Assembly: GCF_900537085.1 (NCBI RefSeq)
Contig: NZ_UNRE01000007.1
Location: forward strand, 1-64,000
Length of the DNA stretch: 64,000 nucleotides
Direction of reading: 5' to 3'
Origin: Agarivorans sp. Alg241-V36
Lineage (GTDB): Bacteria > Pseudomonadota > Gammaproteobacteria > Enterobacterales > Celerinatantimonadaceae
The notes beneath the pieces are model-generated. The model did no database searches. It was not told where the DNA came from and saw only the letters and a program-made list of their open reading frames with translations. Position 1 is the first letter of the stretch. Every line of letters starts with the position of its first letter. Positions 31,640 through 42,409 of the stretch are shown here, one piece after another. The translations under genes were made by a program, and so were the position numbers.

Positions 31640-33967
31640 TTACTTGAGACGGTGTTCATCCAACACTGTAGTCACCCATACCAAAGGTGCATTCCAGTTG
31701 ATGGTAATTTCGTTCAAGGTCCATGCGCCAATTTCATCGGCAAAACAAGTTTGGCCAACACAGCCGCCCTTCATACCTGCCGCAACTGGGTCGCTAAAGC
31801 TGATTGAATTTGGTCCACCCGATAACGCGCCTGGTGCCGGTTTTGGTGAATTAGCATCAGCTTGATGCGCCCAAAAACGGTGGTGCGGATTCTTAAGCGG
31901 GTTGCTGCCGTAACCAGTGATGTATGACTGATCAAGCGGGTTACGCCCTAAGATGTAATCCATGGCATGTATCAAAGCTTGCATGTACTTGCTGTCGCCA
32001 CTGTAATCACTTGCATAGGTAAGGAAAATACCGCGATTCACTAAGTTTGAGTTAGACCCCCATGGATACTGCTCTGCGCTGTATGGAATGTGGTAGCCCT
32101 CTTTTGTCATTAATGAGCTGTATGCATCGGCAGTAGCAACAATCTTAGCGCGCGCTTTATCACGAGTTGCTTGATCTAACTTGCTAGGAACAAGAGCTAA
32201 GCTCAAGGTGCCTGCTGAACTTAAATCTTGCCAGAATAAGTCACCTTTAGCGGTTTCATCACCTACTGGCGCCGCTAAGAATGCAGGAGATGCTTTAGCT
32301 GCTTCTAAGTACTTAGATTCACCTGTAGTAATAAATAGCTCTGCCGCTGCCCAATAAAACTCATCAGCTAAATCAGTATCCCCGTAAGGGCCAGAGCCAG
32401 TGAAGTTATCGTAAGCGTATACTTCTGGGTGTTTATTGGCGGCTTGCCAAGCACGGCTTGCCGCAGTTAAACACTGAGCAGAGAAATCTGCATCAATATC
32501 TTTCCAAATACGCGCACACTGGGCTGCTGTTGCCGCTAAGTTTAAGGTTGCGGCAGTACTAGATTGGCCAACATGACGCTTTTGAGTATCTTTATGCGGC
32601 GGTAATGGCATACCGGTCCATTTCTCATCGGCTACCTTATGGAACGCCATACCAGAGGCGTCAATTTCGGTTAGCTTAAGGGAACGAATGTTTTCTTGCT
32701 GGTTACCCACAGGCACCGATACTTTGCTGCCCTCTGGAATTTGCATCGCTAGCATGAATTCCATGTTCCAGCGCGCTTCATCCAATAGATCGTTAACACC
32801 ATTGCCGGCTTCTGGCATCGGTTGCTTGCCATCGGCAAACGGTTCGCTAGCGCCTTCAATAAACTGCGAGCGCTCGTACAGGTTCATTAAGGTCCAGGTA
32901 CTAATGCCGCCGTTTACCACATACTTACCGTGGTCGCCCGCGTCATACCAACCGCCAGTGAGGTCCATGTCAAAATCACAACCTGGCCACTTGTTGCCTT
33001 TGTCGTCGGTTTTGTTAAAGCAGCTCACTACATCTGGCACATGCCCTGCTGGGCGCGCCAAGTTTGGACGTTGTACAAACTCTGGCTTAATCTCGATACC
33101 GCTTCGGTTCTGGTAGAAGTAAGCTAAGGCATCATGTTTCAGCTCACTGTAAATATCGTCGGCGATTTTGAAAGGATGGCTAGTTTGACCATCCACATCT
33201 AATACTAAGTTTTCATGCTTGGTGGTTAAAGCAGAAAAATCAGCTTGATGCACTGTTTCGCCAGATGCAGCATTCACCCCAAATATTTTAGTTTTACCGG
33301 TAAGCAGGTGATTGCCTTCGGCGTCTTTCACTCGCCAAACGCGAGGCTGTTGTTCTTCGCTGCGAATCACCGCAATTTTTTCTGACTTGGGATAGAAGCC
33401 AATCTGGTTTAAACGAATATTAGGAATTTTGTTTACAATTACGAACGACTTACCTTTCACCGATATATCGCTAAAACACAGTACCGCTTCTTTTTGGGCT
33501 CCTAGCTGGAACTGAAACTCGGTTTTAGCATCACTCTTTTGATCTTGAGTGAACTTGAAGCTAAAGGATTTTGGCTCAGTGCCAATTTCTAATACTTGAT
33601 TAAAGTATTGCGTATAAGGTGCACCATTATGCTGAATAAGTGCGGTAAAGGCCGTGTCTTTGTTGGCGCGCGCCACAAAGTCGATGGCATAGTCTTGGCC
33701 TTCTTCCAAACCAAATCCGCGCTGGCCTAAAATTACATCCCATGGGTTAGAGCCGGCACGCTTAATGTCCATACAGGCTTCGCCGTCTTTGGCTACTAAT
33801 TCGGCACCGCTAGACCACCAGCCGGTGGTTCCATTGCTAAAATCAGTATTACTAAGCATTTCATCGCTAGCCGCTAGTGCTGGGGCACTGATTAAACTCG
33901 CCAATACAATGCTTTGGCTAATACGGCTTAAACTAAAATTGATAAGAGTCTTGTCGCTCGCGCTCAT
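31640..33967 (-). CDS. Secreted glycoside hydrolase family 9 cellulase with N-terminal CBM4/9-like module
   Basis: 775-aa exported enzyme expected to cut beta-1,4-glucan. The signal peptide ends in SAPALA. A jelly-roll carbohydrate-binding module of the CBM4/9 type (about 35-170) is followed by the Ig-like N-domain found in GH9 enzymes (about 180-275) and the (alpha/alpha)6 catalytic domain. The catalytic base motif is DAGDHGK (D342, D345), the histidine motif is NPHHRFW, and the acid is in TLNEITINW (E753). Start chosen at 33967 with AAGGAGAG upstream; an ATG eight codons earlier lacks a site. Endo- or exo-action cannot be told. No dockerin is seen. Confidence 0.92.
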   Translation of the reverse strand: MSASDKTLINFSLSRISQSIVLASLISAPALAASDEMLSNTDFSNGTTGWWSSGAELVAKDGEACMDIKRAGSNPWDVILGQRGFGLEEGQDYAIDFVARANKDTAFTALIQHNGAPYTQYFNQVLEIGTEPKSFSFKFTQDQKSDAKTEFQFQLGAQKEAVLCFSDISVKGKSFVIVNKIPNIRLNQIGFYPKSEKIAVIRSEEQQPRVWRVKDAEGNHLLTGKTKIFGVNAASGETVHQADFSALTTKHENLVLDVDGQTSHPFKIADDIYSELKHDALAYFYQNRSGIEIKPEFVQRPNLARPAGHVPDVVSCFNKTDDKGNKWPGCDFDMDLTGGWYDAGDHGKYVVNGGISTWTLMNLYERSQFIEGASEPFADGKQPMPEAGNGVNDLLDEARWNMEFMLAMQIPEGSKVSVPVGNQQENIRSLKLTEIDASGMAFHKVADEKWTGMPLPPHKDTQKRHVGQSSTAATLNLAATAAQCARIWKDIDADFSAQCLTAASRAWQAANKHPEVYAYDNFTGSGPYGDTDLADEFYWAAAELFITTGESKYLEAAKASPAFLAAPVGDETAKGDLFWQDLSSAGTLSLALVPSKLDQATRDKARAKIVATADAYSSLMTKEGYHIPYSAEQYPWGSNSNLVNRGIFLTYASDYSGDSKYMQALIHAMDYILGRNPLDQSYITGYGSNPLKNPHHRFWAHQADANSPKPAPGALSGGPNSISFSDPVAAGMKGGCVGQTCFADEIGAWTLNEITINWNAPLVWVTTVLDEHRLK

Positions 33968-34114
33968 TTCGCTCTCCTTGAACTGAGGCATTAAAATCTA
34001 ACTTCACTCTAATTCAGCAAGTCGGTTTTGTTGATGGGCTTAGCTCACATAACTATGACCAAGGGCCTGCAACAAAACGTATCTATGAAGTGCTTATGAA
34101 AAATTTGTCACGCT

Positions 34115-34130
34115 GTGAAATAGTTTTCAC
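34115..34130. promoter_or_regulatory. Perfect inverted repeat upstream of the GH9 and tex genes
   Basis: GTGAAA-TAGT-TTTCAC, centred about 155 nt upstream of the GH9 start and 122 nt from tex. The form suits a dimeric repressor such as a LacI-type protein, although the spacer lacks the central CG typical of that family. Candidate operator only. Confidence 0.4.
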
Positions 34131-34244
34131 GCTATTAAGATTCTACATATTAACTTTTCTGCTTGATGCCAGTTAATAAGCGAATAAGATAGAGGGCACT
34201 TTCTTTTGCTGCAGCAAGCAGCGCCTCTAAAATTACATAAGCCC

Positions 34245-36536
34245 ATGCAAAATTTAGAACAACAAATTGCTTCAGATATCAACGCACAAGCTCAACAAGT
34301 GAGTGCCGCCATTAAGCTTCTTGATGAAGGTTCAACGGTTCCTTTTATTGCCCGCTACCGTAAAGAAGTTACCGGCGGATTAGATGACGGGCAATTGCGC
34401 TTGTTAGAGCAACGCTTAATTTATTTGCGTGAGATGCAGCAACGTCGCAGCGCCATTCTTAAATCTATTGCCGAACAGGACAAACTTACACCGCAATTAG
34501 AACAAGCCATTAATGCAGCAAGCAGTAAAACTGAACTAGAAGATCTCTATCTTCCTTACAAACCCAAACGTCGCACTAAAGGGCAAATAGCCATTGAAGC
34601 AGGCATAGAGCCTTTAGCAGAGCTTTTGCTAAGCCAGCCAGATACCAGCCCAGAAAGCCTAGCCGAAGATTTTATTAATAGCGAAGCAGGTTTTACCGAC
34701 AGCAAAGCGGTATTAGATGGCGCCAAGTTCATACTGATGGAGCGCTTTGCCGTTCAAGCCCCGCTGCTCGCTAAGCTTCGTTTATTCTTACAACAAAATG
34801 CCACGGTAAAGGCAGAGGTTATCGATGGTCAGCAACAAAATGGACAGAAGTTCCAAGACTATTTTGATTACCACGAAGCCATAGGAAAAATACCTTCTCA
34901 CCGCGCTTTAGCCATATTGCGAGGGCGCAATGAAGGCATACTCAACCTAAGTGTAGAAGTTGAGCAAGAGGACGGGCTAAACCACCCTGCCGAGCAAATG
35001 ATCCGCGACTATTTTGCTTTAGCCCCTAAAGGGCATGCTAGCGACCGTTGGATAGCCACCGTGGTGCAATGGACCTGGCGAGTAAAACTGAAACTACAAC
35101 TGGAAACAGAATTGCTCAATCAGCTACGTGAACGTGGCGAAGACGAAGCAATTAGTGTGTTTTCGCGTAACTTAAATGATTTATTGATGGCAGCCCCTGC
35201 AGGGCCTAAAGCCACCTTAGGCCTAGATCCTGGCTTGCGTACTGGGGTTAAAGTAGCGGTGGTTGACGCTACCGGTAAATTGGTTGCCTACGACACCATT
35301 TACCCTCACGCGCCACGAAACCAATGGCAAGACTCGCTAAAGACGCTGGCGGGTTTAGTGACTAAACACCAAGTTAAGTTGATTAGTGTGGGTAACGGCA
35401 CCGCCTCGCGTGAAACCGATAAACTGGCCGCTGATCTCATTGGCATGTTGCCACCGCAAGGTTTGCAAAAAGTAATGGTGAGTGAAGCAGGGGCCTCGGT
35501 GTATTCTGCCTCAGAGTTAGCAGCACAAGAATTTCCAGAGTTGGATGTGTCGATTCGCGGTGCGGTGTCGATTGCTCGCCGCTTACAAGACCCCTTAGCC
35601 GAGTTAGTTAAGATTGAACCCAAAGCGATTGGTGTTGGCCAATACCAACACGATGTTAGCCAAAGCAAACTATCACAACAATTAGACAGCGTAGTTGAAG
35701 ACTGTGTAAATGCCGTAGGTGTAGATGTAAACATGGCTTCGGCACCTCTGCTAAGTTTTGTAGCGGGTTTAAACACCACCATAGCGCAAAACATTGTGGC
35801 CTACCGCGACGAGCACGGCGCGTTTAAATCACGCGCAGCAATTAAAAAAGTGGCTCGTTTAGGGCCTAAAGCCTTTGAACAAGCCGCGGGTTTTTTACGG
35901 ATTAACCAAGCGAGAAATGCTTTAGATGGTTCGGCGGTTCACCCCGAGGCTTATCCCGTAGTACAGGCCATTGCTGAGCATAGCCAGTGTGAAGTTAGCC
36001 AGTTGATTGCTAACGGTGAGCGCTTAAACAAACTCGACCCGAAACAATTTACTAGTGACAAATTTGGTCTACCCACTGTAACCGACATTATTGATGAGCT
36101 TAAAAAACCTGGTCGCGATCCTCGCCCAGAGTTTGCTACCGCCACCTTTAAAGAGGGTGTAAACACCATTAACGATCTAAAGCCAGCCATGCTGTTGGAG
36201 GGCGTTGTGACCAACGTAACTAACTTTGGTGCCTTTGTTGATGTTGGCGTACATCAAGACGGTTTGGTACATATCTCCTGCTTAGCCAATCACTTTGTGA
36301 AAGATCCTCATCAAGTGGTTAAAGCCGGCGATATTGTTAAGGTAAAAGTGCTGGAAGTAGAAGTACAACGTAAACGCATTGCCCTTAGCATGCGCTTAGA
36401 TGAAGACGTCCGCTCTACTCCATCTACAAACAAAACAAAACCAACACCCAATAAGCCTCATTCAGCCAAAAAGCCGCAAGCTAGTGCGCCGATAAATAGC
36501 GCCTTTGCAGATGCTTTTGCTAAAGCGAAGAAATAA
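34245..36536 (+). CDS. tex: Tex family RNA-binding transcription accessory protein
   Basis: About 763-aa cytoplasmic protein. In order it has an N-terminal helical region with [19 protein letters not shown], a YqgF-like RNase H-fold domain ([17 protein letters not shown]), helix-hairpin-helix segments ([34 protein letters not shown]), and a C-terminal S1 domain (about 650-720: [21 protein letters not shown]). The tail is lysine- and proline-rich. Tex is conserved and involved in RNA-binding and transcription. The ATG at 34245 gives the family N-terminus; a TTG at 34206 has a better-looking AGAGGG upstream and could be used. Confidence 0.95.
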   Translation: MQNLEQQIASDINAQAQQVSAAIKLLDEGSTVPFIARYRKEVTGGLDDGQLRLLEQRLIYLREMQQRRSAILKSIAEQDKLTPQLEQAINAASSKTELEDLYLPYKPKRRTKGQIAIEAGIEPLAELLLSQPDTSPESLAEDFINSEAGFTDSKAVLDGAKFILMERFAVQAPLLAKLRLFLQQNATVKAEVIDGQQQNGQKFQDYFDYHEAIGKIPSHRALAILRGRNEGILNLSVEVEQEDGLNHPAEQMIRDYFALAPKGHASDRWIATVVQWTWRVKLKLQLETELLNQLRERGEDEAISVFSRNLNDLLMAAPAGPKATLGLDPGLRTGVKVAVVDATGKLVAYDTIYPHAPRNQWQDSLKTLAGLVTKHQVKLISVGNGTASRETDKLAADLIGMLPPQGLQKVMVSEAGASVYSASELAAQEFPELDVSIRGAVSIARRLQDPLAELVKIEPKAIGVGQYQHDVSQSKLSQQLDSVVEDCVNAVGVDVNMASAPLLSFVAGLNTTIAQNIVAYRDEHGAFKSRAAIKKVARLGPKAFEQAAGFLRINQARNALDGSAVHPEAYPVVQAIAEHSQCEVSQLIANGERLNKLDPKQFTSDKFGLPTVTDIIDELKKPGRDPRPEFATATFKEGVNTINDLKPAMLLEGVVTNVTNFGAFVDVGVHQDGLVHISCLANHFVKDPHQVVKAGDIVKVKVLEVEVQRKRIALSMRLDEDVRSTPSTNKTKPTPNKPHSAKKPQASAPINSAFADAFAKAKK

Positions 36537-36555
36537 ATGTAAGCAGAGAAATAGA

Positions 36556-37482
36556 TTAAGCTTGTAAGCTTAGTTGAGATTGCGGCCTAAAGGCCGCAGC
36601 GCTGCTATAGCGCTGTTCAATGGTTTGATTACGCTGCGCCATTTGCTGTGCGATATCGGGATAGCGTTGTTGCAAAGCTTGAGCATTTTGCTGCTCTCGC
36701 GCTTGCTGTGTAGGTTCAAACTCGGCACCTTCGGCAGCAATGGCGCCAAAGGCTGAAGGTTGTTCGTCTGATGCCAGCAAACCTGGCGGTTGCGCATGAT
36801 TAAGTTCGCGCTGTGCTTCGGCTGCTTTTTGTTGAGCCTGAGCGGCTACTTGCCGATCTTGCGAGGAAGGCTCTGCGGGTGCTAGTGCCGCCCGTTGCAC
36901 CTGCTCCATTTTAGCAATGGTAGCTTGTGGGTCGTCGGGGATTTCACTCACATCGATAGACACTTCACCGCCTACCGCATATTGCTTTCCATCTGGGCCA
37001 CGTTCAAACTCAAAAGAGGCGGCACTGGCGTATTGCCCACCTACCGCTTGGTGTTGCGCTTCGTGGGTGCGTACTTCTTGGTCGCGCGCACTTAGCTCAT
37101 CAACTTTCTTCTGTTCGCTTTCGCTAAGCTCGTTTTGGCCTTTTTGTCTGGCGCTAGGTTGATCTGAACCGGACTGTTCTTGACTGCCTTTTTGCTCGTC
37201 CTGTTTACCCTGCTGCTCCCCTTGTTGCCCTTGACCCTGCTGCGCTTCGCGCTCATTAATCTTAGCTTGCTGCTGTTCTTGAACTTGCGATTGCGGATAT
37301 TGGGCCGTGGCTTGCGGTTTGCTGCGGTCTTTCTCAGCGCCTACCTCGGGCTCTTTGGCAAAACTGGCCACTTCTTTGGGTTGAGCAATCACCTGTCGCA
37401 GCTGATTATCGCGACGGGCTGAATCCGTAGGTGGGGCTAAGGTATTGGGGAAAACATTAGGCAAGCTAACATTGATATTCAT
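36556..37482 (-). CDS. SprA-like putative metalloprotease with HExxH motif
   Basis: 308-aa protein, low-complexity and rich in Gln, Glu and Ala at both ends. The central region (about 120-205) reads [14 protein letters not shown], with H140-E141-x-x-H144 as a zinc-type motif, followed by [28 protein letters not shown], which matches the SprA-related family of unknown function. No signal peptide or membrane segment is seen. A small gene lies 1 nt upstream, so the two are cotranscribed. Activity is unproven; the long disordered arms suggest a scaffold or exported role (inference). Confidence 0.75.
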   Translation of the reverse strand: MNINVSLPNVFPNTLAPPTDSARRDNQLRQVIAQPKEVASFAKEPEVGAEKDRSKPQATAQYPQSQVQEQQQAKINEREAQQGQGQQGEQQGKQDEQKGSQEQSGSDQPSARQKGQNELSESEQKKVDELSARDQEVRTHEAQHQAVGGQYASAASFEFERGPDGKQYAVGGEVSIDVSEIPDDPQATIAKMEQVQRAALAPAEPSSQDRQVAAQAQQKAAEAQRELNHAQPPGLLASDEQPSAFGAIAAEGAEFEPTQQAREQQNAQALQQRYPDIAQQMAQRNQTIEQRYSSAAAFRPQSQLSLQA

Positions 37483-37483
37483 A

Positions 37484-37717
37484 TTAGGCCTCTACATCCA
37501 GTAAAGTGCCTAACAATTTAGATTCGGTTTGTATTATCTTAGCGCCCGCTTTTGCGTAAAGCTCTGCTTGGCTAAGGCTAACCATGGCATCGACCACTTC
37601 GTTCTGTTGCGGTTCACGCTTTGCCGCTACTTCGGCAAGTGTTTGAGCACTTTCGCTAACTTGCTGATTTGCATTGGCAATAATTTGAAAACCGCTACTT
37701 GCTGCGCCAATTTGCAT
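37484..37717 (-). CDS. Small hypothetical protein upstream of the SprA-like gene
   Basis: 77 aa, beginning [20 protein letters not shown] and ending [18 protein letters not shown]. It has no Cys or Trp, and predicted helices at both ends joined by a charged middle. The amphipathic ends recall flagellar or motility-type small proteins, but I do not recognise a family. The stop lies 1 nt before the SprA-like start codon, so translational coupling is likely. A GGAGGGCAAT ribosome site stands before the ATG, supporting that it is a real gene. Confidence 0.65.
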   Translation of the reverse strand: MQIGAASSGFQIIANANQQVSESAQTLAEVAAKREPQQNEVVDAMVSLSQAELYAKAGAKIIQTESKLLGTLLDVEA

Positions 37718-37785
37718 ATTGCCCTCCGCCTAGTTAGTTACAGCCTCAATTATGGATAGCTTTAATTCTAGCAAATTGCTTACTT

Positions 37786-38559
37786 TTACACCACTATGCT
37801 GCGCGCAAAGCCGAGGACTTTTTCGGCAAATAGCTGCTTCTCTGAAATGAAAGGGGCATGCGAAGAACTGGCAAATAGGTATTGAGTTGCCGCGGGATGA
37901 AGCTCGGCATGTTGATGCATGGCAGCCTTTGGCACCAAGGCATCGCTGCGTCCATAAAGCTGCAACCAAGGCATAGAGATCTGCGCTAACTCATCACGTA
38001 AATCTTGGCTTTGTAATAGGCCCAAGCCCTGCTCTAAGGCGCTAAGTTGTGGCAATGGTCGGCTTGCCAGCAGCTCTCGCAGCTGCTTGATATCTTGCTT
38101 AGCTTGATCGCTTCCCATGGCTTGAATCGCCAAAAACTGCTGTAAGGTCTTTTTAAAATCTTGCTGTAAACCGCCAGCAAAACCATCGAGCACTTTCGCC
38201 TGAATTCCTGGCCACTCCGATTTAGCAATAAAGTGGGCCGAGCTGGCCACGGTAATAAGACCAGCAACCTGCTGCGGCTGATGAATGGCCGCATATTTAG
38301 CGACTAATCCACCTAAAGACCAGCCTAACCAAATAGCCCGCTCGGGCACTTGAGCGGTTATCGCCTGCACCATGCCATCTAAGCTAAGCGGTTCAATGGC
38401 AGGAGAATGACCAAATCCAGGCAAATCCACCAGATATACGCTGAAATGCTCGGCGAGTAGCTCGGTAACCGGCTGCCAAACAGCGCCGTTTAAGCCCCAA
38501 CCATGAATAAGAATGAGCGCAGGGCCAGAGCCATGACGTTCAAAATGCAATTTGCTCAT
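37786..38559 (-). CDS. bioH: Pimeloyl-[acyl-carrier protein] methyl ester esterase BioH
   Basis: 257-aa alpha/beta hydrolase that removes the methyl ester from pimeloyl-ACP at the end of the BioC-BioH pathway. The oxyanion region is ILIHGWGLNG (about 17-26), the nucleophile is S81 in GWSLGG, the acid is the Asp in YGRSDALVP, and the base is the histidine in SSHAPF. The order bioH / comF / nfuA is conserved in gammaproteobacteria, with bioH divergent from comF as here. The other bio genes are not in the window. Confidence 0.94.
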   Translation of the reverse strand: MSKLHFERHGSGPALILIHGWGLNGAVWQPVTELLAEHFSVYLVDLPGFGHSPAIEPLSLDGMVQAITAQVPERAIWLGWSLGGLVAKYAAIHQPQQVAGLITVASSAHFIAKSEWPGIQAKVLDGFAGGLQQDFKKTLQQFLAIQAMGSDQAKQDIKQLRELLASRPLPQLSALEQGLGLLQSQDLRDELAQISMPWLQLYGRSDALVPKAAMHQHAELHPAATQYLFASSSHAPFISEKQLFAEKVLGFARSIVV

Positions 38560-38591
38560 CTACACTTAACTACTCACTAAAAAGGATGCTC

Positions 38592-39308
38592 ATGTTAACC
38601 AGATTTCACGCCGCTTTAAACTCCCGCTTGGTATTGTCTGATCACTGCGATTTTTGTTTTCAAAGCAAAGCGCTCGATCAAGCTTGCTGCGACAGCTGCA
38701 GCAAGTTGTTGCTAACGCCAAGCCAACACCGCTGCGAGACCTGTTATTTGCCCCTAGCTGAGCCAGGAATATGCGGCGAGTGCCAAGGCAACATTCCTTA
38801 TTACGACCAGGTAGTTTGCTTAAGTGACTATCAATGGCCAATAGAGCCGGTGATTAAAGCCTACAAATATGCCAAACAGCAGCATTTAGCTAAGCCGCTA
38901 AGTCAGTTGTTTTGGCAACATATTCAACAAACTCAAGCTCCCTTGCCCGAAGCTTTTTGCCCTGTGCCCTTACATTGGTTTAAGCAATGGCAACGCGGTT
39001 TTAACCAAAGTGAAGTCTTATGCAAGCAATTAGCAAAACATGCAGCAAAACCAATGCAAAAGCCCTTTGCTCGTAAGCATTATGGCTCAAGCCAAGCTGG
39101 ACTAAACCGCCGCCAGCGGCAAAGAGCCTTGGCCGCCAGTTTCAATTGCCAAGATACGCTTAGCTATAAACACTGGGTAATAGTTGATGATGTTGTAACT
39201 ACCGGCAGCACCGCCAATGTGCTAGCTAGGCAACTTAAAGCTGCCGGTGCTGAGCGAGTCGATATCTGGGCTATTGCTCGTACCCCAAAACCTTCACAAC
39301 GAAGATAA
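38592..39308 (+). CDS. comF: ComF family amidophosphoribosyltransferase-like protein
   Basis: 238-aa protein with an N-terminal four-cysteine zinc-ribbon-like part (CDFC, CCDSC, CETC, CGEC) and a C-terminal phosphoribosyltransferase domain with VIVDDVVTTGSTANV (PRPP loop). ComF is required for DNA uptake in naturally competent bacteria such as Haemophilus; here it may serve with the type IV pilus genes further along (inference). The second of two nearby ATG codons is chosen because AAAAAGG has proper spacing to it. It is divergent from bioH and followed by nfuA. Confidence 0.92.
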   Translation: MLTRFHAALNSRLVLSDHCDFCFQSKALDQACCDSCSKLLLTPSQHRCETCYLPLAEPGICGECQGNIPYYDQVVCLSDYQWPIEPVIKAYKYAKQQHLAKPLSQLFWQHIQQTQAPLPEAFCPVPLHWFKQWQRGFNQSEVLCKQLAKHAAKPMQKPFARKHYGSSQAGLNRRQRQRALAASFNCQDTLSYKHWVIVDDVVTTGSTANVLARQLKAAGAERVDIWAIARTPKPSQRR

Positions 39309-39386
39309 GATCTCGCAACACTAGCAGCGCTGTTTAAAAAGCCGTACAATAAACCTTAGTATTTTAGTCAGGTATCGAGGAAGCAG

Positions 39387-39965
39387 ATGGTATCGATCTC
39401 AGAAACAGCTCAACAGCATTTTGTTAAGTTGCTAGAACAACAGCCTGAAGGCACCCATATTCGTGTATTTGTGGTTAATCCTGGTACACCAAGCGCAGAG
39501 TGTGGCGTATCTTACTGCCCACCAGAGTCAGTAGAAGAAGACGATACAGCGCTACAATTCGACGGCTTTAAAGCCATGGTTGATACCGCGAGCGCGCCGT
39601 TTTTAGAAGAAGCTGAAATTGACTTTGTAACCGATAAAGTCGGTTCACAACTTACCCTTAAGGCACCTAACGCCAAGATGCGTAAAGTGGACAACGATGC
39701 TCCATTGATTGAGCGCGTTGAATACACCATTGAAACTCAGGTTAACCCGAACTTGGCCTCACACGGTGGTAAAGTTAGCGTGATGGAGCTAACCGAAGAA
39801 GGCGTGGTAGTACTGCAGTTTGGCGGCGGTTGTAATGGTTGTAGCATGGTAGACGTAACCTTAAAAGAAGGCATTGAAAAGCAGTTGCTTGAAGCCTTCC
39901 CTGGTGAGTTAACTGGCGTTAAAGATGTGACTGAACACCAAGCAGGTGAGCACTCTTACTACTAG
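39387..39965 (+). CDS. nfuA: Fe-S biogenesis protein NfuA
   Basis: 192-aa carrier that delivers [4Fe-4S] clusters. The N-terminal A-type-like domain has lost the cluster cysteines, and the C-terminal Nfu domain has GGGCNGCSM with C149 and C152, which bind a cluster across the dimer. The length equals E. coli NfuA (191). A GAGG-type ribosome site and a terminator frame it. Clients in this window may include NirB, which carries a 4Fe-4S cluster (inference). Confidence 0.97.
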   Translation: MVSISETAQQHFVKLLEQQPEGTHIRVFVVNPGTPSAECGVSYCPPESVEEDDTALQFDGFKAMVDTASAPFLEEAEIDFVTDKVGSQLTLKAPNAKMRKVDNDAPLIERVEYTIETQVNPNLASHGGKVSVMELTEEGVVVLQFGGGCNGCSMVDVTLKEGIEKQLLEAFPGELTGVKDVTEHQAGEHSYY

Positions 39966-39986
39966 AACGCCGCAACCGCAAATAGC

Positions 39987-40015
39987 AAAAAGGTAGCTTA
40001 GGCTGCCTTTTTTTA
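39987..40015. terminator. Terminator of nfuA
   Basis: Stem AAAGGTAGC / GCTGCCTTT with loop TTAG and one G-T pair, then T7. It ends just inside the stop of the converging gene at 40013, and A runs on the other side allow action in both directions. Confidence 0.85.
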
Positions 40016-40921
40016 TGGCGTTATTAGCTGCCAATCGGCGACTTTGCTTTGTAAAAAGCCTGATTGTTGATAAGCCTGAGTGATGACTCCTCGGCGTTTT
40101 AGTTCTGTTAAACCCTTCTCTAGCGCTAAAAATACCCGACGATTATCAACTGCCGAGCGGCTAATCACAAAGCGCCTAGAATCTTGCAAACCCAGCTTAA
40201 TACCCGACAAAGGCTTTAGGGTTACGCCAAAGGCTTGCAAGCTCATTTCTTCACTGGCTTGAAACGGTGCCAGTAAGGCATCGGCCCTGCCAACATCAAC
40301 CATCTTTACTTGGCTCTGCCATTTAGTGGTATGCATGCGTTGATTAAAGCCCAGTATTTCCAAGGTGCTCCAATCTACCGACCATTGCTTGTTAGACACC
40401 ACTTTAAGCGCTTTTATTTGGTCTAGAGTAAGTGAAGATTGCTTCAACATTGGGCTGCTGTTTTTGAGGTATAAACCTACCTCAAACTCGCCTTGCTCAA
40501 CCACCGGCTGAGTTTGCAGTAAACTTGGATGAGCGCTTATGTCGCTGGTAAACATTGTAGTTGCACTGGCGACTACGTCCCCATGGCTTAGTAAACGCAT
40601 GGTTCGCTGGTAACTGTCTACTTCGCTAAAATAAATGGGTCCTTGCCAACCACCAAGTCGCAGCGCTTGGCTAAACAACACCACTTCAACAACATCTCTG
40701 CGGCTATGAGTACCAGAAAAATCTTGGATAGCAGCCGGATCGCGGCCAGCGAGAAACAGTAAATAGTCTTGATAAACATCGGAGGGAACGACAACTTTGA
40801 TGGCAGCAGCGTAGGAAATACTGCTAACCAAAAGCAAGGCTAAAGCGAGTAAGGCTTTACTCGCCTTTTTGCGACCTCGCCAAAAGATCCATAGCGGCAG
40901 TTTGCACGGATTTGTTTTCAT
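40013..40921 (-). CDS. Periplasmic solute-binding-like protein
   Basis: About 302 aa with a signal peptide (residues about 22-40, [15 protein letters not shown]) and a fold like type 2 periplasmic binding proteins ([36 protein letters not shown]; a C-terminal [19 protein letters not shown] as in extracellular solute-binding family 3). No permease or ATPase genes accompany it, so it may be a signalling or orphan sensor-like domain. The ATG used lies 65 nt inside gpsA; a later TTG near the hydrophobic core is possible, which would cut the charged N-terminus. Start uncertain. Confidence 0.65.
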   Translation of the reverse strand: MKTNPCKLPLWIFWRGRKKASKALLALALLLVSSISYAAAIKVVVPSDVYQDYLLFLAGRDPAAIQDFSGTHSRRDVVEVVLFSQALRLGGWQGPIYFSEVDSYQRTMRLLSHGDVVASATTMFTSDISAHPSLLQTQPVVEQGEFEVGLYLKNSSPMLKQSSLTLDQIKALKVVSNKQWSVDWSTLEILGFNQRMHTTKWQSQVKMVDVGRADALLAPFQASEEMSLQAFGVTLKPLSGIKLGLQDSRRFVISRSAVDNRRVFLALEKGLTELKRRGVITQAYQQSGFLQSKVADWQLITP

Positions 40922-41864
40922 AAAGTACTTGGTATATTTGCTCTACAATTGGCATTTCAACACCAACTCTTTCAGCTAACAAGTAAACTTCTTTAGTATT
41001 GCGAAATCCCTCAACAACTTGACCAATTTCTTGCTCAGCTTGCTGTTTGTTTTTACCTTTACCCAAGGCTAAACCAAATCGGCGGTTGCGACTTTGGTTG
41101 TCGGTACACGTAAGAACCAAATCACCTAGGCCAGCCATACCCATAAAGGTTTCGGCATCAGCGCCTAGCGCTTTACCCAAGCGTGTCATTTCGCGCAGTC
41201 CACGGGTGATTAGAGCGGTTCGCGCATTTGCGCCAAACCCTAATCCATCGGCCAAACCGGCGCCAATGGCAATAACGTTCTTAACTGCGCCACCGAGTTG
41301 CACACCAACAATATCGTTATTGGTATAGACCCTAAAGCTGCGTTCACAGTGCATCACTTTAGCTAGGTAACTAACAAAGTCAGCATCTGAAGAAGAGGCA
41401 GAAATTGCGGTTGGTAAACCGGCTGCCAGCTCTTTAGCAAAAGTAGGCCCAGAGATCACCGCCAGAGACACTTGTTCGCCCAAAGCATCAACGGCCACTT
41501 CAGACAATAAATGTCCGGTATTCGCTTCTAAACCTTTGGTTGCCCAGGCTACTCGCGATTGTTCGCTTAACATTGGTTTTATCTGACGCATTACATCAGC
41601 AAAAGCAAAGCTAGGCACTACCACCAGCAAATTGTCACTTTGCGCAACCGCGGTGGCTAAATCAGCTTCTAATTCCAAGCTCTCGGGGAAACTTACCCCT
41701 GGCAGAAAATCTTGGTTTTCACGGGCTGCATCAAGTGCAGCCACGTGCTCAGGCTCATGACCCCATAACACAGTACGTTGTCCATTTCGGGCAATCGCAA
41801 TTGCCAACGCGGTACCGTATGAGCCTGCGCCCAATACGGTCATAGTAGCCTTTGAGTTAACCAT
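40857..41864 (-). CDS. gpsA: Glycerol-3-phosphate dehydrogenase [NAD(P)+]
   Basis: 335-aa enzyme reducing dihydroxyacetone phosphate to sn-glycerol-3-phosphate, the entry to phospholipid synthesis. The Rossmann loop is [10 protein letters not shown] (about 12-21), with [26 protein letters not shown] holding the catalytic lysine region earlier (GGAVKNV), and [11 protein letters not shown]. It starts on the last base of secB (one-base overlap), the usual secB-gpsA pair. Confidence 0.97.
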   Translation of the reverse strand: MVNSKATMTVLGAGSYGTALAIAIARNGQRTVLWGHEPEHVAALDAARENQDFLPGVSFPESLELEADLATAVAQSDNLLVVVPSFAFADVMRQIKPMLSEQSRVAWATKGLEANTGHLLSEVAVDALGEQVSLAVISGPTFAKELAAGLPTAISASSSDADFVSYLAKVMHCERSFRVYTNNDIVGVQLGGAVKNVIAIGAGLADGLGFGANARTALITRGLREMTRLGKALGADAETFMGMAGLGDLVLTCTDNQSRNRRFGLALGKGKNKQQAEQEIGQVVEGFRNTKEVYLLAERVGVEMPIVEQIYQVLYENKSVQTAAMDLLARSQKGE

Positions 41865-42340
41865 TAAGCGTCAGCTTTAGCCGCTTGCTGTTGTTCTGCT
41901 TGCTGTTGTACGTAGTTAGCAAACAAAGCATCAAAGTTAACTGGCGCTAAGTTAATTTGTGGGAAAGAACCACGGTTAACTAGGTTAGATACAGCTTCAC
42001 GCGCATATGGGAAAAGAATGTTAGGGCAGTAAGCGTTAATTGCATGAGCAAGTTGTGGCTCAGGCATGTTACCTAGAGTGAAGATACCACCTTGGTGAAC
42101 TTCACATAAGAATGCAGTCTGTTCGCCAACTTTAGCAGTAACAGTAAGTGTTAGTACCACTTCGAATACGTTGTCAGCTAGTTTGTTGCTAGTAGTGTCT
42201 AGGTCAACCTTAACTTCTGGCTTCCACTCTTGTTGAAAGATTTGTGGCGAGTTAGGCGTTTCAAAAGAAATATCTTTTGTGTAAATACGTTGAATTGCAA
42301 ATTCTACTTGTGGTGCTTCAGTGGTTGCTGCTTCAGCCAT
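41864..42340 (-). CDS. secB: Protein-export chaperone SecB
   Basis: 158-aa acidic tetrameric chaperone that keeps precursors unfolded and hands them to SecA. It has the conserved [18 protein letters not shown] and [28 protein letters not shown]. In E. coli grxC lies between the rhodanese gene yibN and secB; here it is absent and the two are only 69 nt apart. The Gln-rich C-terminus is slightly longer than usual. Confidence 0.97.
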   Translation of the reverse strand: MAEAATTEAPQVEFAIQRIYTKDISFETPNSPQIFQQEWKPEVKVDLDTTSNKLADNVFEVVLTLTVTAKVGEQTAFLCEVHQGGIFTLGNMPEPQLAHAINAYCPNILFPYAREAVSNLVNRGSFPQINLAPVNFDALFANYVQQQAEQQQAAKADA

Positions 42341-42409
42341 GATAATTACCTTTAATACATTTATTTAAAATTGCTTAATCGCTAGAGAGCTAGCCATTAA
42401 AACTCGATC

